From the NCBI RefSeq assembly GCF_031626495.1, contig NZ_JAMQOJ010000006.1:248001-312000 (forward strand): a stretch of 64,000 nt of DNA. The letters are read 5' to 3'. Under the pieces are notes generated by a model. The model did not search any database and was not told the DNA's origin. It was given only the letters and a program-made list of their open reading frames with translations. Position 1 is the stretch's first letter, and every line of letters begins with the position of its first letter. Position numbers and translations under genes: made by a program. This document shows, one piece after another, positions 27,079 through 35,725 of the stretch. Source of the stretch: Natrinema sp031626495 (lineage in GTDB: Archaea > Halobacteriota > Halobacteria > Halobacteriales > Natrialbaceae).

Positions 27079-27110
27079 CCGTTAATTTTGACCAGCTCGA
27101 AATTACTCGT

Positions 27111-27845
27111 ATGGGTCTCTACGAGGCGTCGATCCGGGTCAAACACGAGTGTCCGTACCGATCGATTTCAGAACGGTATCCAGACCTGACGATACGCGAA
27201 TGGCCGTTGAGCGACTGCCAAGTACTCGAAATCACCACGGAAACAACGCCGACCGACGAATTGCTCGACGAGATCAATCAAATCGGCACCGTCCTTCACG
27301 AATCGGAGGACGATGACGGGTATCACGTCGTCACGCAATCCTGTCTCTGTTCACTAGAGGAATCCATCGTCGACCGTTTTGAGAAATACAACTGTCTGTA
27401 TCAGTCGCCGACGATCTATCATCAGGGCTGGGAACACTACACAGTGGTCGCATTTGACAGCGAAGACGTTCGAGAATTGTTGAGCGAACTGCGCTCCGAC
27501 AGAGAGATCGAGTTGCTTTCGAAGACCTCGATCTCGGAGACGCAGATTCCGCATAGTATGCTGGCACCGGCTAATCAACTATTCGAGGACCTCACCGATC
27601 GGCAGTTAGCGGCGCTCCAATTGGCACTGGAAAGCGGGTACTACGAGCAACCTCGGAAAACGTCGTTGCGGGAGCTGGCTAAACAGACGGCTGTCGCTCG
27701 CTCGACATACGAAGAACACCTCCGGAAGGCGGAGAACAAACTCCTCACGAACGCGGGACAGTACCTCCGACTGGTCACTGCGACATCGATGGCAGACCCA
27801 TTGCAAGTAGAAGAGACGCGTGAGGCCGAACAGGCTGCCGACTAA
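27111..27845 (+). CDS. Bat-type HTH regulator, cysteine-rich
   Basis: This 244-residue protein belongs to the bacterio-opsin-activator-like group. The C-terminal HTH spans LTDRQLAALQLALESGYYEQPRKTS and VARSTYEEHLRKAENKLL. The N-terminal half contains several cysteines (HECPY, DCQVLEI, SCLCSLEES, YNCLY) that could sense thiols or metals. The start at 27111 is chosen because the longer frame starts inside the palindrome and TATA region. It probably controls the divergent sulfur-related operon. Confidence 0.8.
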   Translation: MGLYEASIRVKHECPYRSISERYPDLTIREWPLSDCQVLEITTETTPTDELLDEINQIGTVLHESEDDDGYHVVTQSCLCSLEESIVDRFEKYNCLYQSPTIYHQGWEHYTVVAFDSEDVRELLSELRSDREIELLSKTSISETQIPHSMLAPANQLFEDLTDRQLAALQLALESGYYEQPRKTSLRELAKQTAVARSTYEEHLRKAENKLLTNAGQYLRLVTATSMADPLQVEETREAEQAAD

Positions 27846-27877
27846 ATTGCCCCGATTCGCTGGCGGTGAGCGCTTGG

Positions 27878-28200
27878 CTACCCGATCGTAAGCACGTTCC
27901 TGGCATCCTCGACGATTCGCAGATAGTCCTTCACCGTCGCACGAGGTCGAAGAACGTCCGATTCGAGGTCGCGGGAGTCAAGACACGTCCCACAGGCAGC
28001 GAGTTCGCCTCCGTTCTGGTGTACTTGCGCATCACGCCGTGTAGGGTAATTTTCTCGTGCTCAGAGTCAGGTTCCTCAACACCGTCACCGAAGAGAAAGA
28101 CTTCAACTCTGTAATCCACATCGAGCGCGGTATTTGCGAGACGGAATGGGTTCCAGACGCGTTCTGGGTCGTTCGTCTCCAGGACGAGTCCAAGGTGCAT
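27878..28200 (-). pseudogene. DsrE-family gene with a one-base deletion
   Basis: The front reads MHLGLVLETNDPERVWN and VEVFLFGDGVEEPD, typical of small haloarchaeal DsrE-like proteins. After KYTR the frame shifts. The expected remainder, GGELAACGTCLDSRDLES and then VEDARNVLTIG, is in the next frame and ends at a TAG at 27878. The joined length is 108 codons, minus one base. The gene would fit with the adjacent rhodanese operon in sulfur relay. Confidence 0.8.
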
Positions 28201-28383
28201 ACTCGTAGTCGTCCTCTGACCGGATATCAACCACACACGTCACGTATCGGACGGCACTCCCCTTTCTTGCTGGCTGAGCCGGTTCCTTCTCGAGCCGGTC
28301 CGGAACCCGAAGTGCCGATACGGTTTTCGCCGAAGCGGTGGTCGCTATCCAGAGAGAGCGGGGGCTCGAGATATGTCCGACAA

Positions 28384-28429
28384 TTTACTGGAATGGGTTC
28401 CACCGAGCGCTTAACTGGGCTTGGGACGT
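28384..28429. repeat. 46-bp dispersed repeat, copy B
   Basis: This copy pairs with 23107-23152 (40 of 46 positions the same, only transitions). It ends 15 bases before the start of the flavin reductase gene, so it may hold part of that gene's promoter or be a mobile-element trace. Confidence 0.6.
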
Positions 28430-28444
28430 GCAATTCGATAAGGC

Positions 28445-29029
28445 ATGCACATGAATAGTAGCGAACATATAGTCGCACTGTGCGGAAGCCAACGCGACGG
28501 GAGTCACACTCGTCACGCGCTCGAACGAGCCCTGGCAGCGGCCGAGTCCAACGGCGCCACGACCGATCTCGTGGACCTGGCTGCGTTGGACCTCCCGGTC
28601 TTCGATCCCGACCGGACCGATGCCGGGGACGCTCCAGAGCTCCGCAGACGTGTGCGGAACGCCGATGGGGTTTTGCTGGGATCCCCGATGTATCACGGCT
28701 CGTACTCGTCGGTCCTGAAGACCGCCCTCGATTACTGTGGTTTCGACGAGTTCGAGAACTCGACGGTTGGCCTCTTGGTCGTCTCTGGCGGCGGGTTCCC
28801 GACCCCGGCTCTGGAGCATCTCCGGTCAGTCGCCCGGGCGCTGGACGCGTGGGTGCTCCCTCACCAGGTCGCGATCCCCGATTCGCACAGCGCATTCGAA
28901 GACGGGCAAGTAACTGATGAGAGCCTGGTCGAGCGCATCGATACTCTCGGAACTGACCTCGTCGAATACGCGGGCGTCGAATCGTATCCCGAAACTACTG
29001 CCGCCTGCGCCGTTCCCACGGCTGATTGA
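28445..29029 (+). CDS. NADPH-dependent FMN reductase family protein
   Basis: This 194-residue flavodoxin-like protein has the FMN phosphate loop CGSQRDGSHTRHAL near residue 14, the family signature LGSPMYHGSYSSVLKTALDY near 80 and VVSGGGFPTPAL near 118. It probably reduces FMN or quinones with NADPH. It is followed with overlap or minimal gap by an HxlR regulator, so the pair likely responds to redox or electrophile stress. Confidence 0.87.
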   Translation: MHMNSSEHIVALCGSQRDGSHTRHALERALAAAESNGATTDLVDLAALDLPVFDPDRTDAGDAPELRRRVRNADGVLLGSPMYHGSYSSVLKTALDYCGFDEFENSTVGLLVVSGGGFPTPALEHLRSVARALDAWVLPHQVAIPDSHSAFEDGQVTDESLVERIDTLGTDLVEYAGVESYPETTAACAVPTAD

Positions 29030-29031
29030 TC

Positions 29032-29415
29032 GTGTCCGCCGAAACCGACTCGAGACAGAACGAGATCGAGACACAGAACGCGTCGGCATGTCCAGTCGTT
29101 CAGGCCATCGACCAAATCGGGACACCGTGGCGTCTGAACGTCATCTATGCCCTCAAAGAGGGCGAACAGCGATTCAACGAACTCAAGCGAGCGACGGGTG
29201 CCCGTTCCAAGACCCTCTCTGACGCGCTTGACGAACTAGTCGAGAACGATATCGTCACCCGGCGAATGGAGGAAGACGCACCGGTTGCGGTCTATTATGG
29301 CCTCTCCAGAAAAGGAGACGAACTCGTCGACGTGTTAGCGGGGCTGGACGAGTGGGCCCAAGAGTGGGGGGAGGAAGTACCGGACGGTCCGAACCCTCGA
29401 CTTCGGGACGACTAA
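29032..29415 (+). CDS. HxlR-family transcriptional regulator
   Basis: This 127-residue winged-helix protein has the HxlR pattern: ASACPVVQAIDQIGTPWRLNVI with a conserved Cys, GEQRFNELKRATGARSKTLSDAL and VYYGLSRKGDEL. HxlR proteins with a Cys at this place often sense aldehydes or oxidants. The GTG at 29032 is preferred to a TTG at 29026 that overlaps the upstream stop. It likely controls the flavin reductase gene before it. Confidence 0.85.
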   Translation: MSAETDSRQNEIETQNASACPVVQAIDQIGTPWRLNVIYALKEGEQRFNELKRATGARSKTLSDALDELVENDIVTRRMEEDAPVAVYYGLSRKGDELVDVLAGLDEWAQEWGEEVPDGPNPRLRDD

Positions 29416-29434
29416 TTCAGAGCGTAACCCAGTA

Positions 29435-30193
29435 CTACGGAACTTCATTTACGACATTGCGTAGGTCATCTGGACTGGACCAGGCGAAGCATCGGTCGTG
29501 GAGTTCGAAGAGGCGGAATTCGTTGAGATGGACCCAGCTGTATGAGACGGGCGCGTGTTCGCTGTCTTCTCGATCCTCTAGACGGTCGATGACTTCTGGT
29601 GTCGTGAGGGAAATATCGGTTTTGCTGGCTGTTGTGACGAGTGAGTCGAGTTCTTCTTCGGTGGTGGCTTCGTCGAGGTCGTCGTTGAAGTAGATAGTCG
29701 CGGCAGCGGCGACGACGTCTGCCTCAGTGAGGAGGTTTTGTTCAGTCATCCACGCGTAGTCCCGCGGTAGCACGTACGATTTAGCGAAGTACGGCGTCGT
29801 GCTTATTTTCCCGAGTTCGGTGACTTCCCCGCCGGCGTCCTGTTCATATACCGCGACGATGGTGTCGGCGTGCGCGGCGAGGAGCGTGAATCGAATGCGG
29901 AAGACAGGGAGGCGGTCGATATCCAACTCCGAGAGATCAGCCATTAGGAACGGATATGTACCGAGCCGCTTGTCCAGTTCGTTCTGGACGATGCGGAGCC
30001 GTCGAAGATATGGGTCACGGTAGCTGCCGAGGATGAAATACGAGTCTTCGGGCGTGTGGAGGTGCGGGAGTTCTTGATTGGCGAACCCCAGTATGTCCGA
30101 GATCTCGTGTGGTTCTAACTCGAGACCTCGGAGCGCCTCGTTCACGCTCTCCATGATCTCCGCCGCGTTCGGAGGCGGGCTGGGGTCAGCCAT
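29435..30193 (-). CDS. Unknown protein with a nucleotide-processing-like N-terminal fold
   Basis: This 252-residue protein begins with a short helical segment and then has a Rossmann-like stretch: YFILGSYRDPYLRRLRIVQ, FLMADLSE, RFTLLAAHADTIVAVYEQDAGG and ELGKIS. This order of strand, glycine turn and helix recalls TIR-like or deoxyribosyltransferase-like nucleotide-processing domains seen in haloarchaeal unknown families. No active-site residue can be assigned. It is divergent from a winged-helix gene, an arrangement common for regulator/effector pairs. Confidence 0.6.
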   Translation of the reverse strand: MADPSPPPNAAEIMESVNEALRGLELEPHEISDILGFANQELPHLHTPEDSYFILGSYRDPYLRRLRIVQNELDKRLGTYPFLMADLSELDIDRLPVFRIRFTLLAAHADTIVAVYEQDAGGEVTELGKISTTPYFAKSYVLPRDYAWMTEQNLLTEADVVAAAATIYFNDDLDEATTEEELDSLVTTASKTDISLTTPEVIDRLEDREDSEHAPVSYSWVHLNEFRLFELHDRCFAWSSPDDLRNVVNEVP

Positions 30194-30314
30194 ATTGAGT
30201 GTTCCTTGGTGAGAAAATAAATAGCTTGCTGACTAGTATGGCTTAAACGCTTTCTAACCACACCAGTTGACCCAAAGTATTATTCGCGTCGCCGAGGTAC
30301 TTCTAAGTGAGACC

Positions 30315-31442
30315 ATGAGTGACGCGTCTGCCGCAAAGGGTAACGGCCCGTTCGAGGAACAGCGGCAGATCTACGACCTCCTGTCTCAGGAGACGCGGCA
30401 CTTGATCCTGCAGTTCATCCTTGGCCACCCGGAGCATCTCCCATCCCTCGATGAGCTGGCGTACATGATGCCGAAGAACAAAGCCGCAATCCGGGACCAG
30501 CTGGAGGTTCTCACTGACAATGATATCATCGACTGCTATCGACATCCGCCGAACGAGGACGCCCGCGATCTCCCATCGCAGTTCTACGGCCTGACTGAAC
30601 GCGGTGTGGAGATTCTCTACGAGTACAACTATCTTCGTGGGCTCCCCGTAGCGCGCGCACTCTACGACAACACGCGCCTTTCAGAGAAAGCCCAACGGCA
30701 CCGTGACGCGCCACGTCCGGAACTCCCGGGACAAGTCATGGACGCACTCACCATTGACGAGGATGGCGACACAGATTTCGACCGCTTGGAGCGGTATATC
30801 CGGGAACGAAAGGGGAACACACACAGCGTCGACGATCAGGTAAGCATTGCAAAGGCGTTCTACAACGCGGGGATCGGTCCCGAGCAAGAGGGTATCAAGC
30901 GAGCGGAGATGCCCGACTCGCTTGATGTTGATATCGAGTACCAACCGAGGACAGTGTTGAATCACCTTGTCGATGCTGGGGTGCTTGCGCAGACAGCGCC
31001 GTCTGGACCGGACATCTTTGCGATTAGCGAGCGCCTTGACGGGATCGTGAACGGGCAGGTGACTGAGGAAGCGGAGGCAAACCTGGATGCCCTCATCGCG
31101 CACATCGACGATGAACTGCAGGTCACAGCACTCGCTGAGGATGCCGCGGAGCGTGACGGGCCGCAGGCGAGTGCTTCAGAGCCGTCCGTCGCCGTCGCTG
31201 ACGGCGTTGGGCGGACAGTTCGAAGTATCTTGGCTGCGGAATTCGGTATCGAACCAGAGCAGGTCGAAGCGTTTCTGCGGTCCGGTAATCCAGTAGACCG
31301 ACTGAATACGGCTGTCGAAGTGATCGAGTCCTCTGAAGAAGTCACGAAGTCAGAGGCTTACGGACAGATCGTGCTCGTCCGGCCGGCGTATCGGTACCGG
31401 CTAACTGAACAAGCGATGAAGCTCGTTTCGACGCCGAACTGA
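30315..31442 (+). CDS. Winged-helix protein of a divergent regulator/effector pair
   Basis: This 375-residue protein has an N-terminal winged helix (LLSQETRHLILQFIL, SLDELAYMMPKNKAAIRDQL, FYGLTERGVEIL). A second DNA-binding-like region follows further on (QPRTVLNHLVDAGVLA), with a coiled acidic stretch (EEAEANLDALIAHIDDEL). It is about 120 bases from the divergent unknown gene. The start at 30315 is chosen because the frame upstream overlaps the promoter region. It is probably the regulator of the pair. Confidence 0.6.
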   Translation: MSDASAAKGNGPFEEQRQIYDLLSQETRHLILQFILGHPEHLPSLDELAYMMPKNKAAIRDQLEVLTDNDIIDCYRHPPNEDARDLPSQFYGLTERGVEILYEYNYLRGLPVARALYDNTRLSEKAQRHRDAPRPELPGQVMDALTIDEDGDTDFDRLERYIRERKGNTHSVDDQVSIAKAFYNAGIGPEQEGIKRAEMPDSLDVDIEYQPRTVLNHLVDAGVLAQTAPSGPDIFAISERLDGIVNGQVTEEAEANLDALIAHIDDELQVTALAEDAAERDGPQASASEPSVAVADGVGRTVRSILAAEFGIEPEQVEAFLRSGNPVDRLNTAVEVIESSEEVTKSEAYGQIVLVRPAYRYRLTEQAMKLVSTPN

Positions 31443-31455
31443 ATCTGTCATCTAC

Positions 31456-31700
31456 TCACGAGTAAACTCGTGGGCTTGAGCGTGGGACTTCCGGTCTGCC
31501 GGACCGAAGATCCGTCGGGAGTCTGACTTCTCCCACGACTGAAGTCGTGGGGTTCTGCTGGTCACAGACCAGCACCCGTCACAGACGGGCATCCCCACGT
31601 GGGAGTTTCCCGGTCGGATGCCGGGACTTTGGGCCGAGCCAGTACGGCCCCCGACCGAGACAGCGGCTGTGGTGGGCTTGCCTCGGGCTCGGCATCCGAA
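31456..31700. other. Dense block of hairpins, possible structured RNA or IS-end cluster
   Basis: Successive hairpins fill this 245-base stretch: near 31457 (CACGAG stem), near 31490 (CGGTC stem), 31532-31551, 31556-31574 (8-base stem, ACA loop), 31575-31589 (6-base stem, ACA loop), 31594-31603 (CCCACGTGGG), 31608-31626 and 31631-31650. A ten-base segment at 31614-31623 (TCGGATGCCG) pairs perfectly with 31690-31699, which would close a long-range domain. No protein-coding frame is convincing here. Confidence 0.55.
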
Positions 31701-31794
31701 TATGCGAAAGAGCTCCAAGTAAATATTATAATCTTCGCCCCACGGATTAATCCGAGAACTTTCGCGCTGCATCCGCTGTAATCCCCGTTCCCGT

Positions 31795-32399
31795 TCAGCG
31801 TCCCGCTCTTATTAGTGAGTCCGGACAGCCCATAACGTGCACTGGCAGCGATTTCCGTCTGAGTCCGTTACATCGAGTTGTTGTGTAGACGCTGGCCACG
31901 GCTACCGCCTCGAGCGAGCCTCCCTGGCAGAGCCGTTCGGAGTGTGCAGTTCGAAAAAGGGCGCATGCTTGGTCGCGGATGCTTTTTGCTAACCCGAGAC
32001 TCGCGACGATCCGTCGGACTTCGCTCAGCCCGTAGCCGAGATTGCGCTCTCCTTTCGATTGCCACTGGGCACGCGACTGTTCGCGACGTAGTCGGTCTAG
32101 TTGTCGTCGCTTTCTATTCGAGAGGGTGTTTCCGGACCTATCACGTCGATAGCCGATCTCGGCAGAGAGACCGCGATCGCGACGCGTCGGCGTCAGTGGT
32201 GCGCCAGTCCGTTTCTTCGATTCCGGCCCGTCACTTCGCGCCCTCAATCGAGGTGGTTTTCCTCGAAGACAAGATCATAATCCTCATAGATTGTTTCGCG
32301 GTCAGTCTGGTAGACATTGCCGCCACAGTCGGGACAGTCGGTCGTCGTTGCCTGGACGTCTTCGTCGCATGTATCCGTGTAAATGTCTCTCGTTGCCAT
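31795..32399 (-). pseudogene. tfb: Transcription initiation factor TFB remnant
   Basis: The start MATRDIYTDTCDED leads into a zinc ribbon with CPDCGGNVYQTD. The second cysteine pair has become YEDY, and a stop follows at HLD. The core domain resumes in the next frame: SKKRTGAPLTPTRRDRGLS, NTLSNRKRRQLDRLRREQSR, and NLGYGLSEVRRIVASLGL with IRDQACALFR. The frame ends after the first cyclin-like repeat, so the second repeat is missing. It is a dead extra TFB copy. Confidence 0.82.
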
Positions 32400-32409
32400 C
32401 TGTCACTCC

Positions 32410-32435
32410 GGAGGGGACAACTGAACAGCCCCTCC
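32410..32435. repeat. IS-end hairpin before an amber-interrupted TnpB
   Basis: GGAGGGG and CCCCTCC form a seven-base stem around a 12-base loop, immediately after the TFB pseudogene and before the TnpB frame. It may be the left end of the decayed element. Confidence 0.5.
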
Positions 32436-32453
32436 ACCTCTCCAGGGGCGATA

Positions 32454-33581
32454 AACATCGCTACGGAGCCGATATCGACCTTCCTGCTGGAACGGCCGCA
32501 AATCTCCGCTCACTTTTTCGACCGCTTGCGTGAATGTGACACGATGCGAGCTGCCCTCCAGACCCTCGTCCGCAACGACCAATACACACTCGAGTGGGGT
32601 GAGCGGTCACGGCTGGAAATCCCGGTTGGCTTCGACTTGAAAGAGAAGTACGGCCTCGGCTACCACGAACGCCTCGAAGCCCGCGGCGACCCGCGGTGGG
32701 AGGGCGATCAAGGTCGGTTGGAACTGGTGTACGACAGAGACGCCGAAGCGTTCAGGGCACGACAACCCGTTTCCGAAGCTGTTCTCAGACGGGATGAATC
32801 ACTGGCCGCCACCGAGGGCGACGACGCGGTGGTGGCAGCCTTGGATATCGGCGCGAACAACCTCGTCGCCGTCACCACCTCCGCCGGCTCGCAACGCCTC
32901 TATCACGCCCGCTCCCCATTCAAACGTTTCCGATAGACTACGGAGCGGATCGCCGCCCTGCAAGAAGAACTCGCCTACGGAGAGTGGTCGAGTCAGCGCA
33001 TCCGCCAGCTGTACCGCCGGCGTACCGAACGCGTCTACCACCTCCAAGACGCCCTCGTCCGCGATCTCGCAGAATGGCTCGCGGAACGCGGCGTCGGCGC
33101 GGTGGTTGCCGGCGACCTCGATGATGTGCTTCAGGAACACTGGAGTGCGCGGGTGAACGAGAAAACCCACCAGTTCTGGAGTCACGGCCGGTTCCGCCGC
33201 CGCTTGCGAGAGGTACTGGAGGGCGAGTACGACATCCCGGTGCATGAGGTCAGCGAGTCCGGTTCTTCCTCAACGTGTCCGGAGTGCGCGTCGGGGAACG
33301 TGCATCGCGAGGGTGACTTGCTCACGTGCTACGACTGTGGCTTCGAGGGGCATTCGGATTTGGCGGCGTCGGAGAACCTACTCGTCGAACACGCAAAGGA
33401 TGGGGCGATGGCTCGGCCCGCGGTCTCCCGAGAGAACACGACGGAGAAGGGACACCACGGGGTACCCTGTCTCGAGTGGGCCGATCACCGCTGGCGACGG
33501 CGGGATCGCTCGACCAACGAGGAATCCGCAAACCGGAGTACCCCGCACAGGGGGAAATTTGCTTCCGGGGTATCGGCATAG
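32454..33581 (+). pseudogene. tnpB: TnpB (IS1341 type) interrupted by one amber codon and N-terminally short
   Basis: The frame carries LEIPVGFDLKEKYGLGYHERLE, RuvC-I ALDIGANNLVAV, a TAG at 32934-32936 after PFKRFR, then TTERIAALQEELAYG in the same frame. It goes on to RuvC-II VVAGDLDDVL, zinc pairs CPECASG and CYDCGF, and RuvC-III HSDLAASENLL. Apart from the TAG, the body is intact. The first 80-100 residues of a usual TnpB are missing or unrecognisable. The carboxy tail is long and arginine-rich. Confidence 0.78.
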
Positions 33582-33635
33582 CCGACTCACCCGCGGAGGA
33601 AACTATCCCTTCAGGGGTGGGAGGAAGTCAACAGT

Positions 33636-34640
33636 ATGAACGTCACCCTTCTCAGTACGGGCGGAACTATCGCGAGCACGGAGACGGACACTGGGGCAAA
33701 ACCGACCCAGACGGGGCCGGAACTCCTCGAGGCGGTTCCCGAACTCGAGACGTACGCGACGCTTTCTGTCGAATCCGTCGCACAGATTCCGAGCTTCGAG
33801 ATAGACGCTGAGACGCTCGAGGAGATCGCCGATCGCGTCGACGAACTCGACGTCGATCCCTCCGCCGATGCCGTCGTCATCACCCACGGGACGGACACGA
33901 TGGAGGAGACGGCCTACTATCTCGACGTCACCATTCGGCCGGAGACGCCGGTGATTCTGACGGGTGCTCAGCGTCGCCCGGACGAGGTGAGTTCGGACGG
34001 GCCGAGCAACCTCCTGACGGCCGTACGAGCCGGAAAGGCGTTCGCCGACCGCGGTGCCGGCGGTACGTTCGTCGCGTTCAACGAGGAGGTTCACAGCGCG
34101 CGGACGGTGACGAAGGCCCATACGTCAGCTCTCGAGGCCTTCCGATCGAAAAATGCGGGTCCGGTCGCGACGATCGACCGGAACGGCGTTGCGATCCACC
34201 GGCCGCCGAGAAGCGAGACCCGGCCGATCGAGACGACGTCGCTCGCGGCGACCGTCTTCACGATCAAGAGCGGTAGCGCCGTCACTGGGGACCTCCTCGA
34301 GGCCGCGCTCGAGCGCGACGCAGACGGCATCGTGATCGAAGGAACGGGGCTCGGGAACGCGACGGCGGGCGTCGCCGACGCCGTCCGTGACGCGATCGAT
34401 TCGGACATCCCCGTCGTGGTCGCGTCACGCTGTCTCGAGGGGCGGGTCACGCCGGTCTACGGCGGCGACGGGGGCGGGGAACGACTCCGCGAGTACGGCG
34501 CAATCTTCGCTGGCGACCTCTCCGCACAGCAGGCCAGACTTCGGCTTGCACTGGCGCTCGAGGCGTTCGACGACCCGGAAGCGATCCGGGCGGCGTTTGC
34601 GTCGGCCGATCGGTCGCGGTCACCGAGCGATCAAACGTAG
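33636..34640 (+). CDS. L-asparaginase (type II-like)
   Basis: This 334-residue enzyme hydrolyses asparagine to aspartate and ammonia. The first catalytic threonine is in LSTGGTIAST (near residue 12) and the second in VITHGTDTMEETAYYL (near 90), with LTGAQRRPDE following. There is no signal peptide, so it should be cytoplasmic. It ends with a ten-base convergent overlap with the polysaccharide deacetylase gene. Confidence 0.9.
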   Translation: MNVTLLSTGGTIASTETDTGAKPTQTGPELLEAVPELETYATLSVESVAQIPSFEIDAETLEEIADRVDELDVDPSADAVVITHGTDTMEETAYYLDVTIRPETPVILTGAQRRPDEVSSDGPSNLLTAVRAGKAFADRGAGGTFVAFNEEVHSARTVTKAHTSALEAFRSKNAGPVATIDRNGVAIHRPPRSETRPIETTSLAATVFTIKSGSAVTGDLLEAALERDADGIVIEGTGLGNATAGVADAVRDAIDSDIPVVVASRCLEGRVTPVYGGDGGGERLREYGAIFAGDLSAQQARLRLALALEAFDDPEAIRAAFASADRSRSPSDQT

Positions 34641-35530
34641 TCGCTCTCGCTCTCGTACACCGACGGGTCGTCTGTGAACGTCTCGGCGATCGTCTCGAGG
34701 GTGACGAACCGCGCGTTCTCGTGGCCCTTGACGTACTGGATGAACTCCTCGAGGAGGGGAATCATGTGGGGCAGGCCGTGGATGTCGGGATGGATCGTGA
34801 ACGTGTAGACGCCCGCCCCGCGGCGGTCGTAGAGGTAGTCGAACTGGCGCTTGTAGTACTGCTCGTACATCATCTCCGGGTCCTTGTACCCGGCGTGGTA
34901 GATCGGTTGCTTGATGAACAGCATCGGTGGAATGTCGTCGCGGTACCAGCTGATCGGGATCTCGACGACGTCGGTCTCGTCACCGTACTGGTAGGGCTCC
35001 ATCCACGTCTCGGGCTCCTGGTCGTACTGGATCTTCTCCCAGCTGTCGCCCTTGCGCATCCATCCCGGTTCGAACATCCGTTCCATCAGGCTGCTGTCGT
35101 ACAGGAAGCCGTGTTTCTCGACTAACTCCGGCGTGTTCTCGCTGAACTCCCACCAGCTGGCACGGTGACCGACCGGCTCCGACCCGGTAACGTCCTCGAT
35201 GAGCTCGATCGAGACCTCGAGGATCTCGTCTTCCTGTTCCCTCGAGAGGTCGGTCGGGTTCTCGTGGGAGTAGCCGTGAACGCCGAGTTCGTGGCCGGCG
35301 GCCGCGATCGCCTCGATCTCGTCGCGGAAGGTCTCGATCGTGTGCCCGGGGACGTACCACGACGTCTGGACATCCTGCTCCTCGAAGAGCGCGAGCATGC
35401 GCGGAATGCCTTCGTTCCCGGCGGCCAGTCCCCTGGAGAGATCTGCGGGCGAGTCCGCACCCCCGTAGGAGCCCAGCCAGCCGGCGACGCAGTCCGCGTC
35501 CACACCGATCGCTACGTCGACGGTACTCAT
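34631..35530 (-). CDS. Polysaccharide deacetylase family protein
   Basis: This 299-residue protein has a NodB-like fold. The first metal Asp is in AIGVDADCVAGW and the His pair in ELGVHGYSHENP. The RASWWEFSENTPEL segment and FTIHPDIHGLPHMIP follow. This set is closest to the allantoinase-like/peptidoglycan deacetylase-like branch. The start at 35530 (MSTVDVAIG) is chosen because the longer frame upstream is not acidic and overlaps a promoter. Confidence 0.86.
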   Translation of the reverse strand: MSTVDVAIGVDADCVAGWLGSYGGADSPADLSRGLAAGNEGIPRMLALFEEQDVQTSWYVPGHTIETFRDEIEAIAAAGHELGVHGYSHENPTDLSREQEDEILEVSIELIEDVTGSEPVGHRASWWEFSENTPELVEKHGFLYDSSLMERMFEPGWMRKGDSWEKIQYDQEPETWMEPYQYGDETDVVEIPISWYRDDIPPMLFIKQPIYHAGYKDPEMMYEQYYKRQFDYLYDRRGAGVYTFTIHPDIHGLPHMIPLLEEFIQYVKGHENARFVTLETIAETFTDDPSVYESESDYV

Positions 35531-35725
35531 GGTGCGGCCGTGGCTCCACCCACCAGCGGTAAAGAACTGTATTACGGCCGTTCGTGACCGTTTCGTGAGT
35601 CGACTGGTCGACCGTGGTCTCCGTCGAACGTCTGACGGTCGCGTGCCGGTCCCAAGTTCGAAAACTGCCCGGCGATCGGACACAGTATTAAGCCGCTGTG
35701 TGTCGTTCGTTCGATGCGAGTCCGA

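Noticed and set aside
31878..32453. N-terminal extension of the amber-interrupted TnpB
   Set aside because: This part of the frame is antisense to the TFB pseudogene and crosses the element's end hairpin.
12626..32936. Pyrrolysine use (two in-frame TAG codons)
   Set aside because: TAG is the ordinary stop of intact genes in the window, no pyl genes are seen, and the affected genes lie among other pseudogenes.
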